Shown: positions 15,969-24,108 of the stretch, piece by piece | Layout: the number at the start of each line of letters is the position of its first letter | Numbering within the stretch: position 1 is the first letter of the stretch | Source of the DNA: a virus | IMG/VR virus record: IMGVR_UViG_3300042296_000801 | Location: 1 to 38,566 of that record | DNA: 38,566 nucleotides | Reading direction: 5' to 3' (one strand) | The notes under the pieces: generated by a model | What the model was told of the DNA's origin: nothing | The model's input: only the letters and a program-made list of their open reading frames with translations | The model's database searches: none | Translations under genes and position numbers: made by a program

Positions 15969-16720
15969 TGCCAATCCCAGTTAATGCAACATTAGATGAC
16001 ATCATTAACTATTTTGAAAACAATATAGAAGGTTTTAACAACCTTCCTACTTGGTATATTCCTTTATTTAAGACTTTAGCTAGCAAAAGCGTTACTATAA
16101 ATGACTGGAACCAGCTATTTGAACAAGTAAAGCGTAGTCTTAGCCAAGGACTTACTATAACAGAAGTAATGGTTGCTGTAATTGAAAACTTAAAAACTCT
16201 TAGCGACCAAATTGATTATTACAATAAATTAGGAGATATTGGTAAAAACGATAGCAATTTAGACCTTCCAGCCGGAGCTCCAGTAAGTTGGGCAGGAGCT
16301 CAAGGTAGTCATAAACTATTTACTACTGCTATAGCGTCTGACCCGACTAAATCTAAGATGGTTGGAGTTTTACGATATTCGTCAATTAAAAATGCTTTTA
16401 CTCCAGTATTAGTATTTGGAAACGTAGATGTTGCAAATTTTGCAAATATTGTTGACAGTGCTAGTATAAGTGGTATAATGGAAGGTAGTAGATTGTATTT
16501 ATCAGCTACAGAAGCTGCTAAGTACTCAACTACTATTCCAGACAGGCCTAATGCTGCATTATGGTTAGCTACTATTACAGAACTTAAAAACAATGGTAGC
16601 GGTAAAATATTCGTATATGAAATAAACTATAGAGCAGAAGGCGGCTTATGGATTGAAGTAGCTCAAAACGAACCTATAGGTCAAGTTACAGGCGACTTCT
16701 GGTACGATATAAAACCATAA
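15968..16720 (+). CDS. Tail-associated protein of unknown role (250 aa)
   Basis: The start overlaps the nozzle stop by one base (TAATG), with AGGAGA just upstream, so it is translationally coupled to the nozzle gene. The N-terminal 95 residues are helical (LDDIINYFENNIEGFNNLP...). The C-terminal part is beta-rich and globular (GAPVSWAGAQGSHKLFTTAI...GGLWIEVAQNEPIGQVTGDFWYDIKP), with a layout like a capping or collar domain. I think it is a tail appendage or an adaptor between nozzle and fibres, by position. No motif identifies it firmly. Confidence 0.6.
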   Translation: MPIPVNATLDDIINYFENNIEGFNNLPTWYIPLFKTLASKSVTINDWNQLFEQVKRSLSQGLTITEVMVAVIENLKTLSDQIDYYNKLGDIGKNDSNLDLPAGAPVSWAGAQGSHKLFTTAIASDPTKSKMVGVLRYSSIKNAFTPVLVFGNVDVANFANIVDSASISGIMEGSRLYLSATEAAKYSTTIPDRPNAALWLATITELKNNGSGKIFVYEINYRAEGGLWIEVAQNEPIGQVTGDFWYDIKP

Positions 16721-16730
16721 AGGAGAAAAT

Positions 16731-17177
16731 ATGGAATACAAAGATATGAAGAAAAACGAATTGTTAGCTAAAGTTGAAGAACAACGTCATTTAGCATCTG
16801 CTGTAGACGCAAAAGATGCAGAAATTGCTTCTATTTTAAAAGAAAAAGAAGCTTTATTAGCTAAACTAACTGAAACTAAAAATTCTGAGCTTGCAAATAT
16901 TAGCAAACAATATGCTGAGTTTAAAGAAAGAAGCATTAAAGAAAAAAACGAACTTTCTAATAAAATATCAGAATTACAAAACAAAATTAACAGCACTCCT
17001 TCTATTGAAAGATATGAAGATGCTATTAAGAAGTTAGAAGAAGAAAATAAAAAATTAATTTCTTTTTCTAACCAATATATAAATGTATTTAAAAATACTC
17101 TAAAAGCGTTACAAGGTAATTTGGATAATGCTATCGAGTTACAAGACATCTTAGTAAATGATGTTAAGGGAAGATAA
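16731..17177 (+). CDS. Coiled-coil protein in the tail-fibre cluster (148 aa)
   Basis: It is almost entirely charged heptads of Lys/Glu/Leu/Ile from residue 5 to about 110 (KNELLAKVEEQRHL..., KEKEALLAKLTETKNSELANI, KNELSNKISELQNKI, DAIKKLEEENKKL), followed by a short helical tail. This predicts a long parallel coiled coil. It lies between a tail protein and a fibre gene with only a few bases on each side, and has a good AAGGAG site. It may be a stalk or a chaperone for fibre trimerisation. Inference from context only. Confidence 0.65.
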   Translation: MEYKDMKKNELLAKVEEQRHLASAVDAKDAEIASILKEKEALLAKLTETKNSELANISKQYAEFKERSIKEKNELSNKISELQNKINSTPSIERYEDAIKKLEEENKKLISFSNQYINVFKNTLKALQGNLDNAIELQDILVNDVKGR

Positions 17178-17180
17178 AAT

Positions 17181-18509
17181 ATGGCAAATTTAGACATTAC
17201 AATTAAAAGAAAAGTAGGGGCAAGCTATGACGTTTTATACCCTACTACGGTTATTGGTCAGGTTGTAGGATTACAAACTGCACTTGATGCAAAAATTAAT
17301 ACAACTGCACGAGGTGCAGCAAACGGAGTTGCTCCGTTGGATTCAAGCAGCAAAGTTCCTGTTGCGAACCTTCCAGCATTTATTACTGGTGCTGGTCGTG
17401 GTTTTTATCTTGTTGGAACAATCGGTGGAACTGCTTCATTAAGTGCTGCAACTACTGGTTTAGTCGCACAATTAGTAGCTTTATCAGGTGGCGATTATGA
17501 AAATATGTATGGTTATTTTTGGGTTTGTGCTTCAACAACTACATTATCTTGGACAGACCAAACCACCCTTGGTCCAGTATATAGATATCATGTATTAACT
17601 CCAGGTGATGAAGCTGACTCAACTTCACCAGTTACATTAGAAGCCGGAGATATAGTTGTATTTACAAAATACAGCGACACAGCGGGTGATTTAGATGACG
17701 AAGAATTTACTTTCTCAATTATTAATAATACTTATAATGCTGCCTCTGACACTGTGCCTGGTATTGCAACCTTATCTGATGGCAATGGTGGAATCTTAAC
17801 TGGTTTAACTGGAAGCACGGTTATCACTGAAGGAAACTTATTAGGATTAACTTATACTGCTGGAACTGATTTAAATGGTATTACTGCTGATAAACTTGCT
17901 AGAGCAAACCATACGCACTCTCAATACCTTGGGATAAGTTCTACTGCAGCTGCTGCTTCTAAATGGGCTACTGCAAGAACTCTTACTCTTAACGGAGATG
18001 CTTCAGGCAGTGTGTCTATTGATGGCAGTACTGATGTAACTTTAACAGTTGCAGTTGCAGACGATTCACACGCTCACGCATTTGCTAATATTACTAGCAA
18101 ACCCACTACATTAAGCGGATATGGCATTACAGACGCAGTAGTAGCAAATGCTGCAATTACGGGTGCTACAAACACTAAGATTACGTATGATGCTAAAGGT
18201 TTAGTTACTGCAGGTACTACTTTAGCTGCTACAGATATTCCTGCATTAGACACAGCTAAAATTACTACTGGTACGTTTGCAATTGGTCGTATTCCTACAG
18301 GTACTACTTCTACTACAGTTTCTTTAGGTGACCACACTCATACCTTTGCTTCATTAACTTCTAAACCAACAACTCTTGCTGGTTATGGAATTACGGATGC
18401 TGCGTCAAGCACTTCTTTAAACAATCGCCCAGAAATATACTATAACGCTGCTGCAGATAGCGATGGCGATTTAGTCTTAGACTTAGATGCTACAACCCCA
18501 GACTTTTAA
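17181..18509 (+). CDS. Tail fibre protein, first of two with a shared N-terminal anchor
   Basis: The first 22 residues (LDITIKRKVGASYDVLYPTT) recur in the next gene, so they probably attach to the tail. Residues 30-60 resemble the 'Lxxaldaki....g...G.apLdssgKvp..~lP' segment common at the start of phage fibres and appendages. Later there are two copies of a fibre repeat: HAHAFANITSKPTTLSGYGI (about residue 296) and HTHTFASLTSKPTTLAGYGI (about residue 387), the His-x-His/'KPTTLxGYGITDA' unit of phage tail-fibre repeat families. The C-terminus is short and acidic (DGDLVLDLDATTPDF). It is likely to be a trimeric receptor-contacting fibre. Confidence 0.85.
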   Translation: MANLDITIKRKVGASYDVLYPTTVIGQVVGLQTALDAKINTTARGAANGVAPLDSSSKVPVANLPAFITGAGRGFYLVGTIGGTASLSAATTGLVAQLVALSGGDYENMYGYFWVCASTTTLSWTDQTTLGPVYRYHVLTPGDEADSTSPVTLEAGDIVVFTKYSDTAGDLDDEEFTFSIINNTYNAASDTVPGIATLSDGNGGILTGLTGSTVITEGNLLGLTYTAGTDLNGITADKLARANHTHSQYLGISSTAAAASKWATARTLTLNGDASGSVSIDGSTDVTLTVAVADDSHAHAFANITSKPTTLSGYGITDAVVANAAITGATNTKITYDAKGLVTAGTTLAATDIPALDTAKITTGTFAIGRIPTGTTSTTVSLGDHTHTFASLTSKPTTLAGYGITDAASSTSLNNRPEIYYNAAADSDGDLVLDLDATTPDF

Positions 18510-18519
18510 GGATTAATTA

Positions 18520-19068
18520 ATGGCCCTTTTAGATATTACATTAAAACGTAAAGTAGGTGCAGTATATGATGTACTGTATCCTACTACTACTTGGGGACAA
18601 ATAGACAGTAAACCTACTACTTTTACGCCTACTTCTCATAATCACACGTTATCCGACTTACCAACAAACACCCTTACTGGAAGTACCTTTCCTGGTGCTT
18701 ATAGCGCTCCTGGTGGTGGAAGTAATCAAGGTGTTATTCTTTTTGGAGATTATTATGGTTGGCATACAAGAAGTATTGGAACAACTGGACAAGTTTTAAC
18801 TGTTAGTGGTGGTGTTCCAACTTGGGCAACTCCTTTAGTTTCTACAACCGTTACGATTGCTTCTGGCGATTGGTCTGCTAATTCTGCCACAAAAACAGTA
18901 AGTGGTGTGACTGCTTCAAGTTTTTTATGGATTAGTCCTGCTTCTGCAAGTTATACCAATTTTGTTTCAGCTGAAGTTCGTGCAACAGCACAAGGAACTA
19001 ACTCAATTACCTTTACTTGCTCAATAACACCCACAGCAAGTATTGATGTTGTAGTGGTGAGGGGTTAA
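18520..19068 (+). CDS. Second short tail fibre protein with the same anchor (182 aa)
   Basis: The start LLDITLKRKVGAVYDVLYPTTTWGQI is a clear paralogue of the previous gene's N-terminus. A fibre-type 'SKPTTFTPTSHNHTLSDLP' segment follows (residues 31-49). The C-terminal 70 residues (VTIASGDWSANSATKTVSGVTASSFLWISP...NSITFTCSITPTASIDVVVVRG) are a beta-sandwich-like tip resembling the C-terminal tips of many phage receptor-binding proteins. It is short compared with the first fibre; the two probably occupy equivalent attachment sites. AAGGAT serves as ribosome binding site. Confidence 0.8.
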   Translation: MALLDITLKRKVGAVYDVLYPTTTWGQIDSKPTTFTPTSHNHTLSDLPTNTLTGSTFPGAYSAPGGGSNQGVILFGDYYGWHTRSIGTTGQVLTVSGGVPTWATPLVSTTVTIASGDWSANSATKTVSGVTASSFLWISPASASYTNFVSAEVRATAQGTNSITFTCSITPTASIDVVVVRG

Positions 19069-19071
19069 CAT

Positions 19072-20409
19072 ATGCCAATAATTAATAGCGTAGTAGGTGG
19101 AGGTTTACCTTCTATTCAAACACAAGGTATCTTTACAGGGGCAACAGTTCCAATCACTGCAAAAGATAATAATATATCTTACGAAAACAATTATGAATAT
19201 AAATCCTTAACGCATAACATTACGATTACAGGTTTAACTGGCAGAGCAACCATAATCAATAACGGAACACGAAACGTTACCGTGAATTTTATCGTTACAA
19301 GTGCTACAAACTCGTTGAAGTTTTTTGACATTACTTGTGTCAAAGATAGTCAAAGTATTACTTATAGAGGACTTCATGCACATTATGGAACAACTTTAAC
19401 AGGGGTAGAAAACCTAACGTTTGCTTATTTGAACATTACCAAAGATGGAACTGAAGGAACTGTAGGCACAGCGACCACAGGAACAAACTATCGGTTTATC
19501 GTAAGCACGACTTTGCCCAATTTTTCAACCACCACAACTTTATATAATAATATATATGCGTATCAAGTCTTAAATGTTTTAATTGGAAGAGCAACATCGT
19601 TAAACGTTAGTGCTGTTTTGTCTAATTGCACTTTGTTTAACCAACCATTAACATTACCAACACCGACAAGTTCAACAATAATTGGAGCAAGTTTTTTAAG
19701 TAATACAAGTTCTTTCAATCAACCACTAATTATCCCTTCTAATATAACATCTATTGGGCAAAGTTTTTTAAGTAATGCAAGTTCTTTCAATCAGCCACTA
19801 ACTCTTCCCTCAAGCCTAACAGCCGTTGGGTCTGGTTTTTTATTTAGCTTAGCATCATTCAACCAACCACTAACTCTTCCCTCAAGCCTAACAACCATTG
19901 GGCAAAGTTTTCTTGGGCAGATGAAAAATTTTAATCAACCTGTAACGATTCCTTCGGGTATAACTTCTCTTCCAAATTTTTTTTTAGCAGATGGCGATTC
20001 TTTCAATCAGCCACTAATTATTCCTTCTTCAGTAACATCTATTGGAAGTAATTTTTTATCTGCTTCAAGAGTTTTTAACCAACCACTAACTATTCCTTCT
20101 TCAGTAACATCTATTGGAAATACTTTTTTAAACTCTGCAGGAAATTTTAACCAACCACTAACTATTCCTTCTACAGTAACATCTATTGGAACTTTTTTTT
20201 TAGGCAGTTGTATTTCCTTATCTACAATTACTTATAACGCTTCGGTATATCCTACGGACAATAACTCTTTGTCGCAATTACCCAATTCAAAAACAAGTGC
20301 AAGTGGAACTGGTATTATTGTGTATGGAACAGGTAGAGCAGGTCTTATTGCTGCATTGCCCGATAGAGCAGTATCACCGTTTAGAAAACTAATTAACGGA
20401 GGAAGTTAA
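19072..20409 (+). CDS. Tail tip protein with tandem leucine-rich repeats
   Basis: The N-terminal 180 residues are beta-rich (IINSVVGGGLPSIQTQGIFTGATVPI...). Residues 189-382 are eight repeats of about 24 residues with consensus SFNQPLTIPSSVTSIGxxFLxxa, matching the surface leucine-rich repeats of the BspA type and the FNQPL unit seen in mycoplasma-type surface proteins. The C-terminus (NNSLSQLPNSKTSASGTGIIVYGTGRAGLIAALPDRAV...) is a cap. GAGGGG lies before the ATG. Following two fibre genes, it is most likely a receptor-binding protein. Its tandem DNA repeats could change copy number by recombination. Confidence 0.75.
   Translation: MPIINSVVGGGLPSIQTQGIFTGATVPITAKDNNISYENNYEYKSLTHNITITGLTGRATIINNGTRNVTVNFIVTSATNSLKFFDITCVKDSQSITYRGLHAHYGTTLTGVENLTFAYLNITKDGTEGTVGTATTGTNYRFIVSTTLPNFSTTTTLYNNIYAYQVLNVLIGRATSLNVSAVLSNCTLFNQPLTLPTPTSSTIIGASFLSNTSSFNQPLIIPSNITSIGQSFLSNASSFNQPLTLPSSLTAVGSGFLFSLASFNQPLTLPSSLTTIGQSFLGQMKNFNQPVTIPSGITSLPNFFLADGDSFNQPLIIPSSVTSIGSNFLSASRVFNQPLTIPSSVTSIGNTFLNSAGNFNQPLTIPSTVTSIGTFFLGSCISLSTITYNASVYPTDNNSLSQLPNSKTSASGTGIIVYGTGRAGLIAALPDRAVSPFRKLINGGS
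19636..20217 (+). repeat. Tandem 72-bp coding repeats (eight units)
   Basis: The Phe codon of the FNQP box recurs at 19636, 19714, 19786, 19858, 19930, 20002, 20074 and 20146: one 78-nt step, then exact 72-nt steps. Units starting at 20002, 20074 and 20146 are nearly identical around the segment 'cttcagtaacatctattgga', showing recent duplication. Confidence 0.9.
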
Positions 20410-20411
20410 CT

Positions 20412-20651
20412 ATGATAATCAGAGAAGTTATTACCATATTAGAAGATACCATCTATCGTAACTACAGCGATAAACACGTTTATATTAAAAACAAAGAAAC
20501 TGGTATATTGTATAGCGATGTTAATAGTAGTATTGATTATGAGTATGAAGAAACAGATATAAAAATAGAAGAAGACAAAAAACAAAAACTTCAACGGTTA
20601 GTAGACAGTGGCGCAATTACTGAAGAAGAAATGTTGGAGTTATTAAAATAA
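20412..20651 (+). CDS. Small hypothetical protein after the LRR gene (79 aa)
   Basis: Strong ribosome binding site CGGAGG 9 nt upstream, 2 nt after the previous stop. The product is a small alpha/beta, acidic protein: MIIREVITILEDTIYRNYSDKHVYIKNKETGILYSDVN, then a helical C-terminus (KKQKLQRLVDSGAITEEEMLELLK) of the type 'ii~sGaITeeE~~~LL' found in short phage proteins next to tail-fibre genes. Possibly a fibre assembly or accessory factor. A promoter for the next gene overlaps its end. Confidence 0.65.
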   Translation: MIIREVITILEDTIYRNYSDKHVYIKNKETGILYSDVNSSIDYEYEETDIKIEEDKKQKLQRLVDSGAITEEEMLELLK

Positions 20652-20662
20652 TATGTTATAAT
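20634..20662 (+). promoter_or_regulatory. Promoter before the 20681 gene
   Basis: TTGGAG (20634-20639), 17 nt, TATAAT (20657-20662), with a TG one base before the -10 (extended -10). It lies over the last codons of the preceding gene and 18 nt before ATG 20681. Confidence 0.7.
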
Positions 20663-20680
20663 CTATAAAGGAAAATAAAT

Positions 20681-20974
20681 ATGGCACAAGATAAAAAAGA
20701 ATTATACAACGTTTTAAAGAGAGCAGGAGTTAGTGGGTTTAATAAACCTAAACGTACTCCAGGGCATCCTACTAAATCTCACGTAGTAGTTGCACGTTCT
20801 GGTGGAACAACTAAAACCATTAGATTCGGTCAACAAGGTGTTAGTGGAGCAGGCGCAAATCCTAAATCTTCTGGTGAACAAGCAAGACAACGTTCGTTTA
20901 AAGCTAGACATGCAAGCAATATAGCTAAAGGGCCTATGTCGGCAGCTTATTGGGCAGATAAGGTAAAATGGTAA
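20681..20974 (+). CDS. Small basic conserved-type phage protein (97 aa)
   Basis: The 97-residue product is strongly basic. Its C-terminal half has the pattern KTIRFGQQG...QRSFKARHASNIAKGPMSAAYWADKVKW, that is 'FKARH' followed by a 'YWAdKvkW' end. This combination is familiar from small phage proteins of unknown function found in several marine and gut phage groups, where the usual form is 'FRARHGC...KARYWSCKMW'; here the cysteines are missing. I cannot assign a function. A consensus-like promoter and AAAGGA site suggest high expression, so a structural or DNA-binding virion protein is plausible. Confidence 0.7.
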   Translation: MAQDKKELYNVLKRAGVSGFNKPKRTPGHPTKSHVVVARSGGTTKTIRFGQQGVSGAGANPKSSGEQARQRSFKARHASNIAKGPMSAAYWADKVKW

Positions 20975-20975
20975 T

Positions 20976-21185
20976 ATGGCACTAGATAAGATTGAAATCC
21001 CAAACGTAGACTACGATAACAATACGGCTATTAGGATTTTTATTAGCACGTATGGCGCTTTAATTAATAGACTTGTAGAGACGGTCAACGCTCAAACAAT
21101 ATTAATTCAGGCACAAGCAGAACAAATACAAAGTTTGACAGAAGCTGTCCAAACACTTGGGCAAACCCTAAATGATGGGTTATAG
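20976..21185 (+). CDS. Small coiled-coil protein (69 aa)
   Basis: The start follows the previous stop by one base. The 69-residue product has a short N-terminal head (MALDKIEIPNVDYDNNTAIRIFI) and then a regular heptad helix (LINRLVETVNAQTILIQAQAEQIQSLTEAVQTLGQTL), which predicts an oligomeric coiled coil. No membrane segment. It precedes a membrane protein that also has a coiled coil, so the two may interact. It overlaps a near-dyad at 21135-21152. Confidence 0.6.
   Translation: MALDKIEIPNVDYDNNTAIRIFISTYGALINRLVETVNAQTILIQAQAEQIQSLTEAVQTLGQTLNDGL
21135..21152. repeat. Imperfect dyad TTGACA-N5-TGTCCAA
   Basis: TTGACAGAAGCTGTCCAA differs from the perfect dyads by one extra C in the right half. 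It is in frame as Leu-Thr-Glu-Ala-Val-Gln. Confidence 0.4.
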
Positions 21186-21194
21186 GAGATATTT

Positions 21195-21689
21195 ATGGAT
21201 TTATTAGCAATTGTAGACAACATTACTATGTGGCTTACCGAAAATTGGAGTGTTATTTCTGTTACAGTAGTAGCAGTAGGTGGCATTTTAGCTAATCTTA
21301 GAGAACTTAAACGTAAAGCAGCTTTAAAAATTACTTTAGATAAACTATCCAGCAATGGAGCTGTTATTACTACAGCAGACGCTAAGATTGCAACTTTAGA
21401 AGCAAAGATTGATACTTTAGAAACTACTATTCAAAAAGTAGGTCAAATCGTATATGCTGGATTTTTAAATTCAGGCATTAAAAATAAAAACGATTTAGCT
21501 AAAATATGGAACAATGTCAAAGACGCACCTGTAAAAGAAACTATTTCTGAAGTAAAGCAGGTCATTGAAAATGTACAAGGGATTAGCAATATTGTAGCTA
21601 AAACTATCGAAACTGTTAAAACGTTAACAATACCTAAGATAGAAACTAATCAGTATATTGAAGCTGCTAAAAATAAATATGGTAACTAA
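21195..21689 (+). CDS. Single-pass membrane protein with coiled coil (164 aa)
   Basis: It has a clear ribosome binding site (AGGAGA). After a short N-terminus, a hydrophobic segment lies at about residues 18-36 (WSVISVTVVAVGGILANL), then Arg/Lys-rich residues (RELKRKAALK), a coiled coil (KIATLEAKIDTLETTIQKVGQ, about residues 68-88) and a second helical region with Val/Ile/Thr heptads. One membrane anchor plus a long helical cytoplasmic or periplasmic part is compatible with a holin or spanin-like partner, or an ejection-related membrane protein. I cannot decide, since no endolysin is present. Confidence 0.6.
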   Translation: MDLLAIVDNITMWLTENWSVISVTVVAVGGILANLRELKRKAALKITLDKLSSNGAVITTADAKIATLEAKIDTLETTIQKVGQIVYAGFLNSGIKNKNDLAKIWNNVKDAPVKETISEVKQVIENVQGISNIVAKTIETVKTLTIPKIETNQYIEAAKNKYGN

Positions 21690-22227
21690 CGAACACGAAT
21701 TTAAATTACTAAAACTAAAATATTCTATTGCAGAATATGGTTTTTGGTTTTTATTTATCTTGTTTTATGTGTTTATACCTTTAGGGTACTTATATTTTAG
21801 ATACTTTTTACCGGTAGCAAACCCTGCTGCACAAGTTAGTTCTATTTTCTTTTTTATGTTGTTTATAGCTTATTTAGTATTTAACAAACAATTAAAAGAA
21901 CTTATTGTTAAGCTAGAACCTTCGTTGTTTAAAAGCATTATTACTGTAATACCTAAAATATTACCCTTATTAATTGTAGTAGGAGTGCTTAGCGTTGCTG
22001 AAATTAAATTAGATTTTGTAGGGGTACTTAGACATATTTTTACAAATATATTTGTTTCTGCTTTTATTGGAATAGTATTTTATGTGTTACATGACACTTA
22101 TTCACAAAAGAAAAAACAACTAATTACTCAATATAAAGCAACTAAAGCTGTAGAAGCTAATAACGTTACGTTATTAACTGAAATTGAAAAAAGAATTGAA
22201 AAGATTAATGGGCTAATCATAAAGTGA
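21679..22227 (+). CDS. Four-pass membrane protein (182 aa)
   Basis: I start at ATG 21679 (MVTNEHEFKLLKLKYS), overlapping the previous gene by 11 nt; a TTG at 21658 is less likely. Four hydrophobic segments lie at about residues 20-43 (FWFLFILFYVFIPLGYLYFRYF), 54-70, 86-106 (VIPKILPLLIVVGVLSVAEI) and 117-138 (FTNIFVSAFIGIVFYVLHDTY). A charged helical tail follows. The two neighbours are also membrane proteins. This could be a holin-like pore or part of a membrane complex used during infection. Ends in TGA, which shows the standard code is used. Confidence 0.6.
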   Translation: MVTNEHEFKLLKLKYSIAEYGFWFLFILFYVFIPLGYLYFRYFLPVANPAAQVSSIFFFMLFIAYLVFNKQLKELIVKLEPSLFKSIITVIPKILPLLIVVGVLSVAEIKLDFVGVLRHIFTNIFVSAFIGIVFYVLHDTYSQKKKQLITQYKATKAVEANNVTLLTEIEKRIEKINGLIIK

Positions 22228-22234
22228 GGAAATT

Positions 22235-23179
22235 ATGAAAAGAAACTTATTTGGGCTATTTATAAGTATATTTATGGCAATAATCTTTGTTGCTGTAAAT
22301 ATATTTTCTCAAATTGTAGCTGTAGGGTTTAGATTAGATGTCTTTACTTCAGCAGATTTTTGGTTCCTTACTGTTTCTAGTACGTTTACTCATATTATGG
22401 CATGGTATATAGCTAGCCGTAATACAGTAGATGCAGAAAAGATTTCTAATACAAAATATGTCAAAAAAGCAGAAGTAGTAGAATTTATTGTATTAAATAA
22501 GCTAGAAGAAGATTTTGATGACTTCTTAATTGAATTAAACAGAGAACGTCGTATACAAGCATGGATAAACAAGATTAATCGTAAACTATTCTATTTAGAT
22601 TGGTTTGCAACTGCAAAAGCATTAATTACTCACCGCCGGTTGGTTCAATTGTTTATTAAAGAACGCCCAGCTACGTCTCGTTATGAGTTTATTAAAAAGC
22701 ACACCTTAAGATTGTATCCAAGACTTAAAGAAAAGTATTTATATTTAAAGTCTCAAGAATATACTTCAGAAAATATGGATAACCTTAGAGTTTTCTTTTT
22801 TCAACCTTATACAAGAATACATTTAACTAATGTTAATCCAGATGTAATTAGATTAGATGATAGATTTGAATATAGAAGTTTATTTGATTTAAACAAAGGA
22901 TTTGGCAAATTACTATACGGACTAATTCTTAGTATTTTTATGAATACATTACTAGTTAGTTTTGTAGAATTTAATATAGGATTATTATTAAACATTATTA
23001 CTTCTTTGGCAACTTTAGGAATGAACACTTACTTTGGTATTACACACGGTAAAGCCGTTGTAGAAAACGTTTATGTGTATAACTTAACGTTAGCTCAACA
23101 AGTTTTTGATAAGTACTTAGCTATGAAAGCTAAGGTTCTTCCTTTAAGTCTTGACAAATCTTTGACAAATAATGTATAA
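22235..23179 (+). CDS. Multi-pass membrane protein with large soluble middle (314 aa)
   Basis: Hydrophobic segments lie at about residues 5-31 (LFGLFISIFMAIIFVAVNIFSQIVAVG), 42-60 (DFWFLTVSSTFTHIMAWYI) and two near 226-268 (LLYGLILSIFMNTLLVSFVEF, GLLLNIITSLATLGMNTYFGI). Between them is a basic soluble region of about 150 residues, rich in Arg/Lys/Tyr (ERRIQAWINKINRKLFYLDWF..., HTLRLYPRLKEKYLYLKSQEYTS). A CTCACCGCC motif is read here in a different frame (ACT CAC CGC CGG). The GTGAGG site precedes the ATG. Unknown function; with the two genes before it, it forms a membrane-protein cluster between the tail and ejection genes. Confidence 0.6.
   Translation: MKRNLFGLFISIFMAIIFVAVNIFSQIVAVGFRLDVFTSADFWFLTVSSTFTHIMAWYIASRNTVDAEKISNTKYVKKAEVVEFIVLNKLEEDFDDFLIELNRERRIQAWINKINRKLFYLDWFATAKALITHRRLVQLFIKERPATSRYEFIKKHTLRLYPRLKEKYLYLKSQEYTSENMDNLRVFFFQPYTRIHLTNVNPDVIRLDDRFEYRSLFDLNKGFGKLLYGLILSIFMNTLLVSFVEFNIGLLLNIITSLATLGMNTYFGITHGKAVVENVYVYNLTLAQQVFDKYLAMKAKVLPLSLDKSLTNNV
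22629..22637 (+). repeat. CTCACCGCC dispersed motif, shifted frame
   Basis: Here the codons are aCT-CAC-CGC-Cgg (Thr-His-Arg-Arg), a different frame from the Leu-Thr-Ala copies, so the conservation is not due to a peptide. Confidence 0.75.
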
Positions 23180-23180
23180 T
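23151..23180 (+). promoter_or_regulatory. Promoter before the first ejection-protein gene
   Basis: TTGACA (23151-23156), 18 nt, TATAAT (23175-23180), just before ATG 23201. A second TTGACA lies inside the spacer (23162-23167), too close to the -10 to act as a -35. Confidence 0.75.
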
Positions 23181-23200
23181 AATATATAGGTAAACAAAAT

Positions 23201-24100
23201 ATGGCAGCAACTAGAACAAATCAACCAAATTGGTTAAAATTATTAGGTAACGCTCTGTTTCTTCCAGCCAGTGCCGGTGTAGCTGGGGTTCAGAGTTTAT
23301 TTGCTAATGAATTTGGCGGAGATACTAGACGAAGAAAAGAAGAAATTGCTGATTTAAGAACCAATCAGCCTGATAACGCATTTTTACAAAGTTTAACTGA
23401 TGATGAACTATTAGGAATGTTTGAACAATATGGCGAAGACAGAGGTTTTGGCGATTTTTTTATGGGGAATGATACAGACTTTCTTGGAACAGAAGACTTT
23501 TTAGCAGATTTACAAAGAGTTCAAGAAGCTGCAGAAGATAGACCTGAAGATTTAAATAGAGAAGACATTAATGCACGTGCTGCTGGAGATATAAGTTTAG
23601 ACGATGCTAGAGCTAGACAATTTGCTCAAGAAGAAACTGGCAACTTACAAAAAACTTACGACGTAGCTAGACAAGATATTTTAGGAAGTCAAGCAGAACA
23701 AAACAAAGCTACCTTAGGTGAAATTGGTTCACAAATGGAAAAAGGAAGAATGGGAGCTTTAGAAGCAGGAGCTTCTGCCGGTTTAAGATTAGCTAATAAC
23801 GTTAACGTATTATTGTCTGCTCAAAACAAACAACGTTCTACTTCTTTAGATACTGCTAACAATTTAACCCAAATGTTGTTAAATCAACAAAACCAAGCAA
23901 TGGGTTTACGTAAAGATGTTAATGACAGAGATGCTACTAGAGCTCAACGTACTACCGGATATCAACAACAACAATACGATAAAGAAAGAAACATCTATAA
24001 TCAAGAACTAGGTGATTGGCAAAATAGATATAGCGAATCTACTAAAAATGTAGACCCATCGTTAAGAGATGCTTACACTGGATTTACGTCAACAAGATAG
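23201..24100 (+). CDS. Internal virion (ejection) protein, 299 aa
   Basis: First of four consecutive genes resembling the internal core proteins of podoviruses, which are ejected with the DNA to form a trans-envelope channel. The N-terminus has a hydrophobic Gly/Ala/Leu patch (WLKLLGNALFLPASAGVAGVQSLFANEFGG, residues 11-40). The remainder is helical and Gln/Arg/Asp-rich (DVARQDILGSQAEQNKATLGEIGSQMEKGRMGALEAGASAGLRLANNVN..., LLNQQNQAMGLRKDVNDRDATRAQR). The helical 'ALEAGASAG' centre resembles the middle of T7-type inner core proteins such as gp14. Its own consensus promoter precedes it. Confidence 0.65.
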   Translation: MAATRTNQPNWLKLLGNALFLPASAGVAGVQSLFANEFGGDTRRRKEEIADLRTNQPDNAFLQSLTDDELLGMFEQYGEDRGFGDFFMGNDTDFLGTEDFLADLQRVQEAAEDRPEDLNREDINARAAGDISLDDARARQFAQEETGNLQKTYDVARQDILGSQAEQNKATLGEIGSQMEKGRMGALEAGASAGLRLANNVNVLLSAQNKQRSTSLDTANNLTQMLLNQQNQAMGLRKDVNDRDATRAQRTTGYQQQQYDKERNIYNQELGDWQNRYSESTKNVDPSLRDAYTGFTSTR

Positions 24101-24108
24101 GATAAATT

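Noticed and set aside
16787-17197. 136-codon minus-strand frame opposite the coiled-coil gene
   Set aside because: Shadow of the A-rich coiled-coil gene; no start signal and opposite to the operon.
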